Shown piece after piece: positions 25,141 through 36,794 of a stretch of DNA of 64,000 bases (position 1 is its first letter; every line of letters starts with the position of its first letter). The DNA is from Candolleomyces eurysporus. Lineage: Eukaryota > Basidiomycota > Agaricomycetes > Agaricales > Psathyrellaceae. The stretch covers positions 24,968-88,967 of the forward strand of contig JANBPK010000872.1 in assembly GCA_027579435.1 (NCBI GenBank), in the 5' to 3' direction. Under the pieces are notes generated by a model. That model did no database searches. It was not told the origin of the DNA and was given only the letters and a program-made list of their open reading frames with translations. The translations under genes and the position numbers were made by a program.

Positions 25141-26423
25141 TGTCGACCAAGTCCGACTCACGCACAGCTGAGTTCGCCAAGCTACTCCAGTTCTTCGACC
25201 ATCTAGCGTCAAGAGGTGGTGGCAAGAAAGCCAATCACCCCAGCCTCGACGCCAGTCACACTGTCGGCCTTCTTCCTCCTCTTCCTGAAGCCCAGGACAA
25301 GTCTAGCACCATAGTCACGTCCCCCACTTCTACCGGATCCAATTTGGAGTCCGTCCTCATCCCATCCGATATCACACCCGTAGTGGCAAATCTCACCAAC
25401 ACGCACCACCGGGCAAGTAAACTAAAGTCCTACGCCGGTCTGGGTATAGGCAAAGCCAAACGACACCGTCAAACCGCGTCCGGCTCTGATCACACTGGCA
25501 GCGCCTCCAACTCGTCCTCCTGTAACTCCCGGTCGGTGTCGTCGTCTTCGTCTGCTGGTTTGCGCGGTACAAGCACTTCATCCACAATGACGAATTCATC
25601 CCTCGGGTCGGAAGGAGGGAAAATCTCTCTAGCCAAATTCCCCCTGGCCAACAACAAGCAGCGTCCGTTCACATTCCGCTTGATGTTGCACAAGTTGTAT
25701 GCCACGAGGGATGATTGGATACAGAAAGTCCAGGAAGCGTTGGAGCAATCGAAGAAGGAGTACATATCGCTTGCAGAACAGGAGCAGTTGGAGGGAAGTG
25801 CTGGTCAGGGAGCAAGCGATGAAGATGGAGACAGAGTCGGGGACGAGGACAACGGCGACCTGGCAGCCATCACCAAAGCCCGTCGACGGTGCAAATCGTC
25901 TGTGGCAGCATCGACATCCCATCCGTCGTCGCCAGGTCCCACTTTCACCGAAACCAGACCGAACACCGGAATCCCAGGCGGGAGGGCAGTCAAGAAACGA
26001 TGCGTCGGTCGACGAAAGTCCTTCGACGGTCCTCTAAATCTTCACGGCACTGCGGGCTCGTCCAACGTGCCATCGAATAGCAATGAGAGCAACACCAAGT
26101 CGGGTTTGGGTTTGAGCGCATGGGTATACGACGCTGCCATCGCTCAGCTCGACTCCGATACCGAATCGAATTACCATCAAAGCGCTGGGTCTCAAAGGAG
26201 GCGTCGCTCTGTTAGCATTCCTTCTCCGCCTGGCCAAGCCGATAGGGCGGTTGGGAAGAGACGTATGAGCGGTACGAAGCAGGAAGATGCTTTTGAGACT
26301 ACTGTAAGGAAGGCGGGGAGTAGTTGGGGTCATACCGGCCACGTGGTGCCTGGACGAGAAGAGGTTTATTCGCAAGAGAGCGTTGACAGCCGTTCCGTCG
26401 ACCATAGTCCAGGATCTCAGTAA
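25141..26423 (+). CDS. Ser-rich hypothetical protein, single exon
   Basis: Not recognised. It encodes 427 residues in one uninterrupted exon, unusual beside its intron-rich neighbours. The start MSTKSDSRTAEFAKLLQFFD is amphipathic. A Ser-rich stretch lies at about residues 115-150, and a better ordered block at 175-215 reads FTFRLMLHKLYATRDDWIQKV then a Glu-rich helix. The C-terminal half is rich in Ser, Arg and Lys with KKR/RKR clusters that could be nuclear signals. The ordered block (KLYATRDDW...LEQSKKEY) looks like the conserved core; the rest is probably disordered and a candidate for phosphorylation. No catalytic motif is seen. The TATA box upstream supports the start. Confidence 0.7.
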
Positions 26424-27543
26424 CGTACGAGCTGGTTTGAAGAGGCCATTGATGGTGGCTTGACTGGATTTCAATGGGTATCCTTCTTGTCTGGAAGGTG
26501 ACCGAAAGCATTCCGAGTCTTGAATTGAGTTCATTTCCAGTTAGATTGTAATTGTATCTTGTGTCTTCACATAGGAAGTGCTTTACACATACCCTACATA
26601 TACAATATCAGCACAAGTCGAATACAGCTGCGATGTAATGATAACTACTCACCGCAGCAGTACATAAACCGGACCAGTATACGAAAACAGCACCGATATC
26701 TGTCACAAATTCCACCACACCGAGCCCGCCTCCGTGAGCAAACCCGTCCCCCAGACACCCATACCAAAAAAAATGATAGATAATACAATGTACCGCCGGA
26801 AACAGAACTGTCGGCTAGTATACTACCGGGTTCGGGGTCAGAGATGGCTTGATGTGGGAGAATAGGGCAAAGGTCACGCAAGCGCATTGACAGGGACAGC
26901 CGGTGCCCATTGACACATGTCGGATTGGCGTTCTCTTCACGATTTCCGAACGGACTAGCAAATGGGGGTAGATCGGTACATACGTATTGTATGTTGCTTG
27001 TAGGGTGTAAGTGGTAGTTGAGTGGTAGTAGGGTATGACGTTGGGCTGGTCCACATCGGTGATAGTCCTTGGTGCATTTTCCGAACGCCGATATGTATGT
27101 TGTGAGAGTGCAGAGGGCTCGAAAAGGGTATTGCAATGGAATTGTGGTGCCGTAGTTTCGCTCGGGAGAAATGGAATGAACCCTTTTCATCCACGAGCGA
27201 CATGGGAAGAACTTGATGCTGGCTGGGGGTAAGGTAAACCGTAAACGATCCCAAATCCAAGGATAACCAAGGATGGTAGGTCTGGATGTCAAAATGACTA
27301 GTCCGTGCTGCGTTCAACGCAAAGCCGACTGCGCAGATGTTCAAGAGTGATACGGAAAACAAGCCGCCGCCGGCAGTAAGACTAGACCCTTTGAAGCTTC
27401 TTGATACGATGATGAATCGTTCGGGTGTTGCGCTGTTTTCATGCCTACACCGAGAAAAATGGACGATTTTGAGCCGCCCCACTCTCTTTCTCTTTCTGTA
27501 TTCAAAGTTGACATGTTGCCATCGTTGTGTGATAGATCGATTG
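26424..27543. other. Intergenic region, about 1.1 kb, convergent
   Basis: Lies between the stops of the Ser-rich unknown (+) and the KAT14-like gene (-). Open frames of 200 codons occur on the minus strand but have no domain, no good start and biased composition, so I do not call them. No repeat or RNA gene was recognised. Confidence 0.45.
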
Positions 27544-28875
27544 ATCATTGCCGCAACCGCAGTTTGAAGGCATTCTTGGATGCACGGGACACAGGATCCA
27601 GGTAATCTTGGTAGAAGCCTGCGACAAACTCTTCCGCTTTGAACCCGAATTGGTTGTACAATAGCTGTAGGTGTGGTACGTGTTAAAGGCCGATCAGCAT
27701 GTGAGTGGGTAAGGGAGCTAACTGACCATCGCGGAATTATTGGCGGAGACATGCAAAGTGATATCCTTGTTTGGGTTCCTGGTAATGAGATGATACAGCA
27801 TTGTTCTAGAGGATGGTACATTCAGTCGGATGTAAGTTCTCCCCCGTTCAATACCAAAGAAATCNAAAAAAAGTTTCTCACTTTGCGATCTGGGCCTTAT
27901 CCCATCCAGACTTGACGGCAAGGTATGTGATGTACGTTTCCTGCGGGGAGCTGAGGATCGCTACCCCGACCACGAGTTTCTTGTAGGTGGCCACCACGGT
28001 CGCTCGCTCAGGTGACCAATCAAGTGAATCGCTAACTGGGCTCCATTTAGCTCCAGGAAGAACCAATTTCCGGCGGGGTGCGCTCACCATCTATACCGGA
28101 CCAGAATACACGTTCCAACAGGTCGTGTATTTGTGGTAAGTGCGAAGAATGAAGTGTCGTATACACGACTGGCGCGATTGTTTCCATTGGTTGCTCATTA
28201 CCCGAGTCGGGGCTATCGAGGACGCTTCAGTCAGTCACCGCTTTCAACTTTTGTGGAGCTCAAAAACACTAAAACTTAACTTACTTTGCAAGGACCCAAT
28301 GTTGCCGTATGTCTGACATCAATCTCACCCACGGGGAGACAGTTTCCCAATCAATAGCAATCGGGTCCGGAGAAGTCCTTATCGCCCTGGTACCTTGGAT
28401 CCGGGCAAGAAAAGAATTCTCATATGGTGTAGTGATAATGTTGTTGAGCGCATCAAGAACTTGTTCGTTTACAGGCAGCGGTGGACGAGTGGGGGCAAGC
28501 CGTTGTTGCAAGGGACCTGTTGGGCTCACGAGGTCACCGGCTTTCTCCTGCTGGGACTGCCGGCGTTTTTTCTAAGAAGGAATAGGAATATGCATCAGAA
28601 CAATGGGAAAGCAACCCCCAGAAAGCAGGTATGTTACTCACTATCTTGAGGACGATGTCTGCTATGGTCCTTTCGGCANGGGATACCGGATTCCGGCATT
28701 TGATCTAGATGAAACGAGAACAGGAGGCTTTTAATATAATGTTCTGAGAACTCTAACTCTCGAAAGTGACTGACCCTGAGTGATATACGTTATCCTGGTT
28801 CGCAATGTAAAGGCGTGAGAGCTAAAAATCACTCACTGCCGCTGTTGTCTTCCTTTTTTTGGTGGGCTGTTCCAT
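27544..28875 (-). CDS. GNAT acetyltransferase, KAT14/CSRP2BP-like
   Basis: The C-terminal exons join to give a GNAT fold closely resembling animal KAT14 (CSRP2BP, the ATAC2 subunit): FWSGIDVSDSLDW, ATVVATYKKLVVGVAIL, ETYITYLAVKSGWDKAQIAK, then TMLYHLITRNPNKDITLHVS and LLYNQFGFKAEEFV, ending KNAFKLRLRQ. The acetyl-CoA pyrophosphate loop (R/Q-x2-G/A pattern) is degenerate but placed at WDKAQIAK. Splice phases across these exons are consistent. Upstream, an exon at 28281-28570 reads LPVNEQVLDALNNII and SFLARIQGTRAI. The N-terminus is tentative: ATG at 28875 gives MEQPTKKRKTTAA, a possible nuclear signal, but the junction to the next exon is not resolved. An N at 28679 may again be spurious. Histone or other acetylation is inferred from family. 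Confidence 0.8.
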
Positions 28876-29518
28876 GAGTATTCGTATGTCAGGGTGCTAT
28901 ACTTTCTCCGCCGGTCAAGGTTCTTGCTGAAAATTCCTTGAATAATGCGTTCATTGGCTACCGTTTTCTTGCGCTCCGCTTGTTAGAGCCACAGTCATTG
29001 ACGGTCTTAGGGTTTGCCAATGATAGTGCTTTGGGCTCCAAGGACTGTGAGTTCTGTGAGCGGGCAGAGTGGGAAGTGGAAGTGCAAGGCCTCCAAATTC
29101 TGCAGGTGGCTCGATCAAATCAAATCCAACGCCGAAGCCTTTGATTCCAAGCAGGGACAAATAGATTCCTGCTTCCTCGGTGAGTTTGATCCGGCAGCCC
29201 CATTGAACGAACGTGAGCAGCGACGCCCATGCTTACCCTACAGAAGGTCCATGGGACATACTTATTAGAGAATGCATCACAATCTTGAAGGCACAGCACA
29301 AGAGCTCCACTACCAACTTCTGTAGTCTAAGACACACAAGAAGCAACGGGCCCAGCCGGCAGCCTCCATATCGTGCATGCCAGCCTCCGAGTCTTCCTCA
29401 AGGTTTGCATTTGAACCCCACGCGTCTCCTTCTCGAGCTACTCAATACTTCCTCGAAAATTTGCCTAGAACAAGCCGGGTCATCATCTCGAAGCTCGAAC
29501 TCAGCTGTTTCGAAGACC
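28876..29518. promoter_or_regulatory. Divergent region, KAT14-like / SDR
   Basis: About 640 bases between divergent genes. A minus-strand open stretch at 28951-29200 (LSLLGIKGFGVGFDLIEPP) looks protein-like and could be an extra exon of the acetyltransferase or an unknown small gene; I could not find matching splice phases. No TATA box is obvious. Confidence 0.35.
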
Positions 29519-31072
29519 ATGGCCCGCTGGACATTCACCCGCTTCGCAGCCTCCCAATGGACCTCAGCCGCATCAGCCACCAAGACCGATTTGACAGACA
29601 AAGTTGTTGTAGTCATCGGTGCAAGCTCTGGTATTGGGCTTGAAGCAGCGAAGCATTTTGCGGGTATGAACCCCAAGAAGTTGGTGTTGGCGTGTAGGAA
29701 CGAGGAGCGCGCTAATCGGGCGCTTACCGGTGAGTCTTGCGTCAAGTCACTCTCCCGCTGGGCTGGGTTCAGGTTGCCAACTGATGACATGTACTCCCCG
29801 ATTCTATCTTGAATCCTGTGTGACTTCTGGGGTGTGCGTGCATACGTAGACCTGAAAGAATCAACGGGATTCGACCGTGCAGAAATCCAGATGGTCGACC
29901 TGGCGCGGTTCGCCTCGGTCATCGACTTTGCGAAGAAGTTCAACGAGAAAGAGGATCGTTTGGATATCCTAGTCCAAAATGCAGGCGTTCTTCCTGAGAA
30001 GGAGTATACTGCTACTGAAGATGGCTGGGAAACGACGTACGTCTTCCTATCCCCTCACGATCGACCTTCGCATTCGGCTGACTCGCTTTTCCAATGCAGA
30101 CTCCAAGTCAACCACGTTGCCTTATCCCTCCTAGGCATCTTCCTACTCCCAAAAATGATCAGCACCGCAGAGCGATTCGGCACCCACCCGCGAATGGTGT
30201 TCGTTGGCAGTGAAGTTCATCTACTGTCCAAGTTCGAGAAGCACCTTGTGGAGGGCGATCGTCCGTTGAAGACGTTCGGGAGTAAAGATCATTGTACACC
30301 CGAGTGCGTTCAATCTTTGCCTTCGTTTGTGTGACCTCCTAACCGCGTGGGTGATGCACGTAGGGTCCTCCAGAAGAGGTACAGCGATACGAAACGTACG
30401 TCTCCCATCTCCGTTCGCTACCACAAGCACCCCTGACCATTCCTCACTCATGTCCAGTCCTGAACCTCCTCTTCGTCCGCGCCCTCTCCGAGCGCCTCCC
30501 CTCTCCCTCCATCTCCCCTTCTTCTCCGCCTTCCTCTTCACCCTCTGTGGTCGTAACTTGCATCAACCCAGGATTCTGCTATTCTGACCTCCGCAACAAA
30601 CCCAATAACATGCAAGTATCCAGTAACGCGCTAGATGGGTTCGTCAACTGGGCGAGGGAGAAGATGTTTGCGAAGACTGCGGAGGAGGGGAGCAGGCAGA
30701 TCCTATTCGCAGCTCTAGCTGGATCCGGTGACGATGAAGGGGAAAGTAAAGTCGAGAAGGAAGGGAATTCGCAGGGAAAGGGAAAGGAAGGGGAGTGTAT
30801 GAGTATAGATAAGTTGAGAGGGGCGTATATAAGTAATTGTAAAGTTGCGGAGCCGAGTGATTATGTTATTGGGGAAGAGGGGAGGGAGGCGCAAGAGAAG
30901 TTGTGGGTATGTGACATTTTTTGTTCTCTTTTTTCTGGATGTGGCTGATGACTCCAACGCCTGACGAATTCTTCCTTTGCAGGTGGATTTAATCAAAGAG
31001 CTAACACTGGTCGAACCTCAAATTCAAGAAATTACGACTAGGTATTTGACTGAACCGGTTAACCTCGAGTAA
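29519..31072 (+). CDS. Short-chain dehydrogenase/reductase
   Basis: Rossmann-fold NAD(P)-dependent oxidoreductase of the retinol-dehydrogenase/WWOX-like classical type. The cofactor loop is VVVIGASSGIGLEAAKHF; then come VDLARFASVIDF, DILVQNAGVLPE (NAG motif), QVNHVALSLLGIFLLP, MVFVGSEVHL with the active-site Ser, and a short exon RVLQKRYSDTK carrying YSDTK, the Y-x3-K catalytic pair. VTCINPGFCYSDL is the PG motif after the active site. The C-terminus carries a charged insertion (about residues 265-300) before VDLIKELTLVEPQI. About six exons. The N-terminus (MARWTFTRFAASQWTSAA) resembles a mitochondrial or membrane targeting lead. The substrate cannot be told. Confidence 0.9.
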
Positions 31073-31595
31073 ACGACTCTTAGCTCTTCTCTTCTCTTCG
31101 GGACTTTTAAAGTAACTTGTTATTTGTTTGATAATGATGATTCCACGTTGTGAATGGTACATAGTACAGCAGAGTGTACACCTAAAGGAGAGATTAAACC
31201 TGCTACAAGGAGCGGGAGCTTGTAAGTAAGACAACAGTAAACGTCAACAGAAATGTGTGACGGAGGAAGGAGTGCTTGTTCGTGGGAGCGTGAAGGCAAG
31301 GAGGGAGGAAGGATACATAGAAGAAAACATTGCAAATGTGTAGAAGAAATACATCCAACCCAGACGAAGAAAAAAAAGGAAGAGTGTAGATAGAATGATA
31401 TGAAAGCGCTCTGGGGGTTTTGGACTTGTAAAGAATTAAAGGTGGGTAGGCATGGAAGAGAAGAGGTGGAGAGACAGCAAAGGTCCAGGCCGTGCTAGAA
31501 GAGATCGTAAGGCAGGTTGTAACTTGTAAGTAGTACAGTATGAATGTCATCGCAGTTGAAGGATCTGGGCGCGGCCATAAAACGCCGAGCGGTCA
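31073..31595. other. Convergent intergenic region
   Basis: About 520 bases between the SDR stop (+) and the DUF2015 stop (-). It is purine/pyrimidine skewed and AT-rich. No coding or RNA feature was recognised; probably the two 3' UTRs. Confidence 0.45.
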
Positions 31596-32241
31596 TCACA
31601 ACCGAGTAATGGCTTTGGAATCCAACGGCATGCCTGGAAGGAAAACAGACAGGGGGTTGGTTTGATTAATATCAGTGCCAGCGTATGAGAGAGGAAGTAG
31701 AGAGCTACAGACCTGAAGGATCGATCCCATTCGCTGCCAAAATCCTATTCTGCCTTATCAACCTAGCCTGGTCGAATCTATAAACCAAAGCGTCAGGTCG
31801 GTCTGTTCATGGAGCACAAGCAAAGAACACAACATGGGTTGCGCGCAGTAGAACAGCAAGGAGGAAGAGTAAAGACGAAAACACATACCCTACTCTCTCC
31901 CTCTTCATAATATCCATAACCTCCCGTGCGCCCTGTTCGTCCAACCCCAGGCGCGAATCGCCTTCCGCGAGATTTGCCGACTCGATATCGAAAGCCTCAC
32001 TGTTCATTCCCGCGTTCACCTGGTCCGCAAAAGTCGAGAGGCGTGTGTAGGGTGTGGAGTTCAAGTTGGGGAAAAGAGACTTGACGCGGTCGGGGACGTG
32101 GGGGAGGAGGAAGGCGCGGTAACGGTACGACACTACGAGTTTAGATCATGAGCAATGAAGAGAGAAAACCTGGAGAAGGAAGAGCGACTTACACATGACC
32201 AGCAAAGTGAAAAAAGCCGCCAGGGATAAGAAGAAAATCAT
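31596..32241 (-). CDS. UPF0357/DUF2015 family small membrane protein
   Basis: Small fungal protein of unknown role with one N-terminal membrane or signal-anchor segment (MIFFLSLAAFFTLLVML). The body reads FLLPHVPDRVKSLFPN, then FDIESANLAEGDSRLGLDEQ, EVMDIMKRERVG and, after an intron, FDQARLIRQNRILAANGIDP and MPLDSKAITRL. The DSR-x-GLD, FD-x-AR and NGIDPxGxPxDxKA blocks are the family signature. Length is about 140 residues, as usual for the family. The exon 1 / exon 2 junction is in phase through a Leu codon. A TATA box at 32261-32270 fits the start at 32241. Confidence 0.85.
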
Positions 32242-32260
32242 GTTGGAAAGAGTGCTATCC

Positions 32261-32270
32261 TTTATATAGG
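32261..32270 (-). promoter_or_regulatory. TATA box of the DUF2015 gene
   Basis: Reading on the minus strand, CCTATATAAA lies only 20-30 bases before the ATG at 32241, implying a very short 5' leader. Confidence 0.5.
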
Positions 32271-33074
32271 GACAGTTGGCAACGGTTGCCTAATATTCTT
32301 TCTGACACGCGGTGTTAAGCGTGATGCACTGGACCCTGAATTATCACCCCAGGAGTAGAATGTCAGTATAACGTTATTTCCTAAGCATTATAGTTTAGAA
32401 AGAGAACAAAGAGAGCAAGGTTTATCCGAGAAGCCAGGCTAGAGAACAACACTACTACAACGTGAAGCAGTACAGGTGCCCCACAAGTTCATTCATTGAT
32501 TCCGTATTACACTCACCTGCAACGCAGCCGGGGAGTCTCGAGCAAACAGTAGATTGAATTTGTTCTACTAAAAGTACAACTTGCTCTGGGAGACGTAGCG
32601 AAAGACAACAACTGGAGCTGGAGAGATGGTGGACGTTTGTAGAGGTGTGCTTCCGACTTCGGACTTCTGTAGCTGTGGAGGAGGCTGTGCACGGAACGTG
32701 GAAATCACGCGCAACGCCAAGCCAAGAGTCTCCTAAATTAGCGCTCGACTCCATCATCCAAACCACCATCAGCTCCTTCTGTGTTGCTTTGGTTTGGCGC
32801 CCAGGAGCTGCGTATTACGAAGCTAGACTGGTTAGACTCATTTCTAGTCATCTAGAGTATCTTGGGGACTATATTCCTCAATCATCTATCTGCACTGTGC
32901 ATCTACTCACAGGGACCCCAAAGAAAATATCCGATATCTCTTGCTCATTTTCGCTCCTCGTACCCACAAGACCTTAAAGTTGAATAACTTGGTTCAAACC
33001 AAGAATCTACCTCCCCTTATTCCCACACGCACACACTACACCTCTTGAAGCCCACAACTTCCCCGTTAAACACA
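32271..33074. other. Divergent intergenic region, DUF2015 / Smr gene
   Basis: About 800 bases. A 110-codon plus-strand open frame at 32645-32977 has no recognisable domain and no good context, so it is not called. The last 80 bases are CA-rich (cacacgcacacactacacc), typical of a fungal 5' leader. Confidence 0.45.
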
Positions 33075-36000
33075 ATGTCAACAGCATCGACAACTAGTGG
33101 GTTACCGTCCTGCCTGGCGAAGTTGGAAACGCTATCCCATTCGGCGGTATTCGACGCTCTACAGGTGAGCGAACAATCCAATCCGACCCGACTATTGCAC
33201 ATAATGAACGAATGATCGTGTACCCGTCCTCCGCCCTCTTTCGACAATATGACTCTATAATTCAACCGACTTCGCCTACCGACACTACTACCGTCTGAAT
33301 CCATATGGGCAATGACCAATCGCAGAAAGAATTTAGCCCCCTCATCGACTCTACACTCGTCGCAGCTCTCTTAGCTGATATCGATTTCCCTCTGGTGGCG
33401 CCCACCCCACCTTCTCCCTCAAGCTCATACGCCGCCACCGCCGCATCCGCTGCAGTTGGTTCTCAGTCCTCGTCAAAGCCGGCGGTCTCGTCTCAAACAC
33501 CAACGACGAAAAAGGGTGGCAAAAAAGGAGGCAAAAAAGGGTCGAAAAACTCGACTCAAACTCAGGCTAGTGGGGGGCGTGCTAGCCACGAGGCTTCTCC
33601 CGCAAATGCCCACACACCGCACACGAACGGGGCCTCGGCGGAGACAACAGCACAATTGGCGACCTCCCTTTTCGTCTTATACGAGACTTTGAAAGCCTTA
33701 GCCGTCCAAGCAGAGTTCGAGGCTGGGCTCGGAGTCGAAGCCGATACCAATGCCCAACATGAGGCAGGTCTCGGTGTGGAGGCCGAACGTGACGTATCAG
33801 CTGGGGCAAACCCTATTGGCGCACGACGCCAAAGTACAAGCTCCTCCAAGAAAAATGGGCCCAAGAACAAAAAGCGTAACGGGTGGAACAAGACTTCGAT
33901 AACAGGTACCACTTCGACCACGGGCCCGTCCTCGGAAAGCACTGGCATTGATCTCGAAACGGGGAGCAGCTGCACCGGGAACACAACCATATCTACTTCT
34001 CAGCCCGCGTCTACCTCTTCACCTAGCGACTGTGCCTCACCCATTTCACCTTCATTCGAGATCGATGTCCCAGAGGATGTTCTCTCTTTCCTCCAGGCAG
34101 CCTTACCCCAAATCCCCACTCGCACTTTAAAGAATGCGCTCGGGAACCGGTTGTTGGTAGAACAACACTCAAAGTCCAGCTGGCCTCTTGCACTGAGTGT
34201 CGATGACGTTGATGGGACGAGCGATCTGGATATGTGGGCTATAATATCGGGCTTGATCACTTCGGAAGATACACGCGAGATGGACGAGAGGGGAATGGCC
34301 CTCTCGTCCTCTGCGTCCAACTTCTCTTCCCCTTCGGAGCTCATAGAGGATGAAGAAGACGAGGAAGAAGACGAGGAGAGGAGGTACCAAGCTCAATTAG
34401 ACGAAGACGAAAGGCTGGCCAGGGAACTCGCGGCGCAGTTCGAGGAGGAAGATAAGCCAAAGGCGTATAGGAAGGGTCAAAATGAACTCGATGGGGACGA
34501 ATGGGCTGTGACGAGCAAGAAGAAGAAACAGCAGAAACCCGGGAATAAGAACAAATCGACACCCAACAATACCAATGGTAGGATGACGATCAAGCTGAAC
34601 GACGTTCGTCAACAACAGGCGTCGGCATCGCGACAACCACAGTCACCATTGGGCACTACATCTACCGGCGCAACCGCCGAGCCGTCCACATCTTCAGCCT
34701 ATCGAGAGGGCCTCGCAGCCCTCCTCCCGTCCCTCGCAACCTACCTCTCGTCCATCCTTAAGGACAGATCGCCTTCTGCTCTGCTTAGCGGCGTAAACAA
34801 AAACACGAAAGCAGGTGGAAAGAAACCATCTGGCGAGCCAGACTCCTCGACCACGTACATCCAGAACGTCTTTCTGAACGAAAAAGCCGTGACGTCCAAA
34901 TACGAAGGGAAGGTCTATTTGGCTGTGAAAGCGTGCTTGGAGAGGGTGGTGGAGGTTTTGGGTGTTCAGGCGGAAGAGGAGGCTGCGAGGAGGAGGGAAA
35001 AGGAGGAGAGGGCAAGGGAAAAGGAGAAGGAGAAGGAGAAGGAAGTGGAGAAAAAGAAGGACGAGGAGGGAGGGAAGAATAAAGGCGGAAAGCAGGCGAA
35101 GAGAGGATCCAAAAAGTTCCCGCCGGAGGATGGCCCACGTTCTCCGCCCCAAAACGCAAAGAACAGGGCTCGGACGGTGACGGATCGGGATTTGGAGCGG
35201 GAGAAGGAGCCTGGGGGGTCTGAGGGCACCAGCAACAGTGGCAGTGCAAACGATAACAGCTCTGCCAGTGGCACCGGCCAAGGAGACGACGCTGATGTAG
35301 AGGATGAAATCAAAACAGAACGGGAACCGGAGGAAGAAAATGCTCTTCTGTTCACTCTACTCGACATCTTGCTCCCTGAATACGCTTTGACAACTGGTGC
35401 GCAGGAGCAGTATATTGAGGTTCACCAGCTTCTCTCCGATATCGAGCTGTGCATAGCTGTTACCTCCTCTAGGCGACCTGTGGCAAGGGACGGTGAAAGT
35501 GGAAGCGAGGCAGAAGATGCCTTGAACCTCGCGGAACTACTGTGCGGGCTGTACGTGAGCGATGCAGATCCAGAGAAGGAAGTTGGGAGGGTGATGGAGA
35601 TGTTTGCGGATGGGTTGGAAGGTGGTGGTGGTACGAGCGGTGGGATAGCGTGGAGGAGGGAAGGTGTGAGTTACGCTGCGAAGGCTGGGATGAAGGTCAG
35701 GCAGAGGGCTTGGGGGGCGGCAGCATTGTCGGTGAACAATGAATCCAATAAGCCATTCTGGCAAGGGATTGGGAACAGAGATGTACAGGGTCGACCGGCG
35801 TTGGGTACGGCCGAGACAGACGCGGTACAGAAGAAGCCTAATAAGCCGAGCCCATACCAATGGCAAGCTGTTCCGGTTAAGAAGGCACCCGCCCCGCAGC
35901 CGTATACAATTCATCAACACTTGCCAACCTATACCCGAGACGTCAACGGTATCAAGGTTCGAGACGCCGAGTCAGAATCGAACACGGTCTGGGTTCAAGG

Positions 36001-36574
36001 GATGCAAGTACCCGGATGGGACCCCTCCTTGTCCACAGGCAATGGAAGACGCCGAACCAAAGCGTCCGAATACGAAGCTGCTGAACGCGAGTACCGGCAC
36101 AGCATCAAGGAGAACATGCGTAGGAGGGATGAGCTCTTGCGAGAGGCTGCCAGGATGTATAATCGTGGTAGCGTTGGTAGTGGAGATTTCATGGGTAGAA
36201 AAGGAAAGGGTAGAGGTACTGGTAAGGTACGTGGTGGGGACGTCGCGTGGTACTTTGCGGAGAGGGCGAGGGAGTTCCAGGAGGCAGCCAAGAAGCAGTC
36301 GTTCAACGCTGCGAGGGCGATGGTGCTCAGGAAACAGGACCTATCTGGAGAATATGATACTGTCGATCTGCATGGGACGACCGTCAATGAAGCTGTGGGG
36401 ATCGTGCTAGAGATTCTGGAGAGTCGGGGCAGAGGGAAGCCGTTGAAGATTGTGACAGGGAGAGGGCTTCATTCTGCGAGCGGAACCAGTGTGCTGAAGC
36501 CAGCCGTGAAAAAGAGGCTTGTGGAAGAAGGTTATAATGTCAGTGCATGGGATGCTGGTTTGGTTGTTAGATAG
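33075..36574 (+). CDS. DUF1771-Smr domain protein (Cue2/N4BP2-like)
   Basis: Two exons: 33075 to about 33164 (MSTASTTSGLPSCLAKLETL), then a long exon from about 33325, giving about 1,110 residues. The C-terminus has a DUF1771 helical block (AAEREYRHSIKENMRRRDEL to QEAAKKQSFNAARAM) and the Smr domain YDTVDLHGTTVNEAVGIV, IVTGRGLHS and a final YNVSAWDAGLVVR. The D-x-H and TGRGxHS residues used by Smr endonucleases are intact. In yeast, the related Cue2 cuts mRNA at stalled ribosomes in no-go decay. CUE-like helices occur around PEDVLSFLQAALPQIP and NALLFTLLDILLPEYALT. Between lie Lys/Glu-rich, Ser/Thr-rich disordered segments. A role in mRNA surveillance is inferred. Confidence 0.87.
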
Positions 36575-36794
36575 CTAGAAATTGGTGTATATTTAGCGCG
36601 CAATATCTACCTTCGAATTCTCCATAGTGTGACCGCGATTAGGAATGACGTCACGCGTGTGAGAAAAACAAGACCAAACATCGTTGCCTCCACATCATGA
36701 TCGTTCAAGAGGACGACCAACCACTTTCCAACGACGACGAGCACCCTTTTCACGACGACGAGCAACCTCTGACGGCACCGAGCACGACGACAAA

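Noticed and set aside
26645..27821. Long minus-strand open frames (up to 288 codons) left of the KAT14-like gene
   Set aside because: They overlap the true acetyltransferase exons in another frame and have low-complexity, Arg/Pro/Ser-rich text; treated as shadows.
32645..32977. 110-codon plus-strand open frame between the DUF2015 and Smr genes
   Set aside because: No domain, weak start context and no splice partners; composition looks random.
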